A stretch of 64,000 bases of DNA. It comes from Streptomyces humidus (GTDB lineage: Bacteria; Actinomycetota; Actinomycetes; Streptomycetales; Streptomycetaceae). Both the position numbers and the translations under genes were made by a program. The stretch is taken from assembly GCF_014649655.1 (NCBI RefSeq), contig NZ_BMTL01000012.1, forward strand, positions 124,001 through 188,000, written 5' to 3'. The notes under the pieces are model-generated. The model had not been told where the DNA came from. It did no database searches and worked only from the letters and a program-made list of their open reading frames with translations. Below are positions 63,995 to 64,000 of the stretch, piece by piece. Positions within the stretch are counted from its first letter, which is position 1. Every line of letters begins with the position of its first letter.

Positions 63995-64000
63995 GTGACG
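63995..64000 (+). CDS. Start of next gene (GTG, off window)
   Basis: Only GTGACG is present. The AAAGGAG ribosome site 7 nt upstream and the promoter-like region before it support a real start. Product unknown. Confidence 0.6.

Noticed and set aside
1..64000. tRNA, rRNA, insertion sequence, prophage or attachment site
   Set aside because: No CCA-ended cloverleaf, transposase, integrase or phage structural gene was recognised while reading both strands. A tRNAscan or IS search was not possible.

Overview
The window is chromosomal DNA of a Streptomyces or close relative: very high G+C, frequent GTG/TTG starts, many stop/start overlaps, and several Streptomyces-type gene families (XRE-DUF5753 with DUF397, AfsR/AfsS, FO synthase, GPP34). 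From memory, afsS-afsR, fbiC, the D-Ala-D-Ala carboxypeptidase, GPP34, XRE, DUF397 and glutathione peroxidase genes lie in the same relative order as around SCO4425-SCO4444 of S. coelicolor. This was not checked by alignment. I see no rRNA, tRNA, CRISPR array, transposase or prophage.

Layout. 0-1.7 kb: a WhiJ-like set (HATPase partner, XRE-DUF5753, DUF397). 1.8-3.9 kb: toxin-antitoxin genes and debris (PIN/antitoxin pair, chimeric fragment mosaic, DUF433/DUF5615 remnant, HigB/HigA). 4.0-7.1 kb: OmpR-type two-component system, divergent lipoprotein, broken DUF433 gene. 7.1-11.2 kb: CoA-linked catabolic genes (enoyl-CoA hydratase, DUF35 protein, lipid-transfer-type thiolase, divergent acyl-CoA synthetase). 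11.2-15.6 kb: a small gene pair, a HigBA remnant, afsS and afsR. 15.8-18.0 kb: amidohydrolase and flavin/F420-dependent oxidoreductase. 18.7-24.3 kb: FtsX-type ABC exporter with a LuxR-type two-component system. 24.5-29.9 kb: SDR, luciferase-like oxidoreductase, amidohydrolase, aldehyde dehydrogenase. 29.9-33.2 kb: MazEF-like pair, F420-type reductase, second WhiJ-like set, another small pair. 33.4-43.7 kb: F420-type oxidoreductase, FO synthase, an ADP-ribosylglycohydrolase-like protein without its metal-binding Asp residues, a solute symporter, SDR and orphan partner. 43.7-54.4 kb: membrane protein, PBP5-type carboxypeptidase, GPP34, third XRE/DUF397 pair, glutathione peroxidase, ArsR/MFS. 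54.5-63.8 kb: a tight three-gene operon (alpha/beta hydrolase; caspase-like/STAND/beta-propeller protein; 1743-residue P-loop protein).

Two observations stand out. First, a 15-bp palindrome, CTGACGnnnCGTCAG, occurs seven times, all in promoter regions of catabolic genes: the thiolase operon/acyl-CoA synthetase divergent promoter, the amidohydrolase, the SDR, the luciferase-like gene (two sites) and the SDR/orphan divergent promoter. Several sites overlap good -35 elements, so these scattered loci look like one regulon under a repressor not encoded here. Second, the 54.5-63.8 kb operon has the architecture of a regulated-proteolysis or biological-conflict system, with caspase His96 and Cys146, two P-loop NTPases and an alpha/beta hydrolase. 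It is the best candidate for an undescribed system.

A third, unusual signal is a set of short gene fragments (about 80-170 bp, roughly 96-99% identical to genes elsewhere in the window) spliced together at 2556-2900 and found alone at 18498-18592. They may record local recombination; an assembly artefact also has to be excluded.
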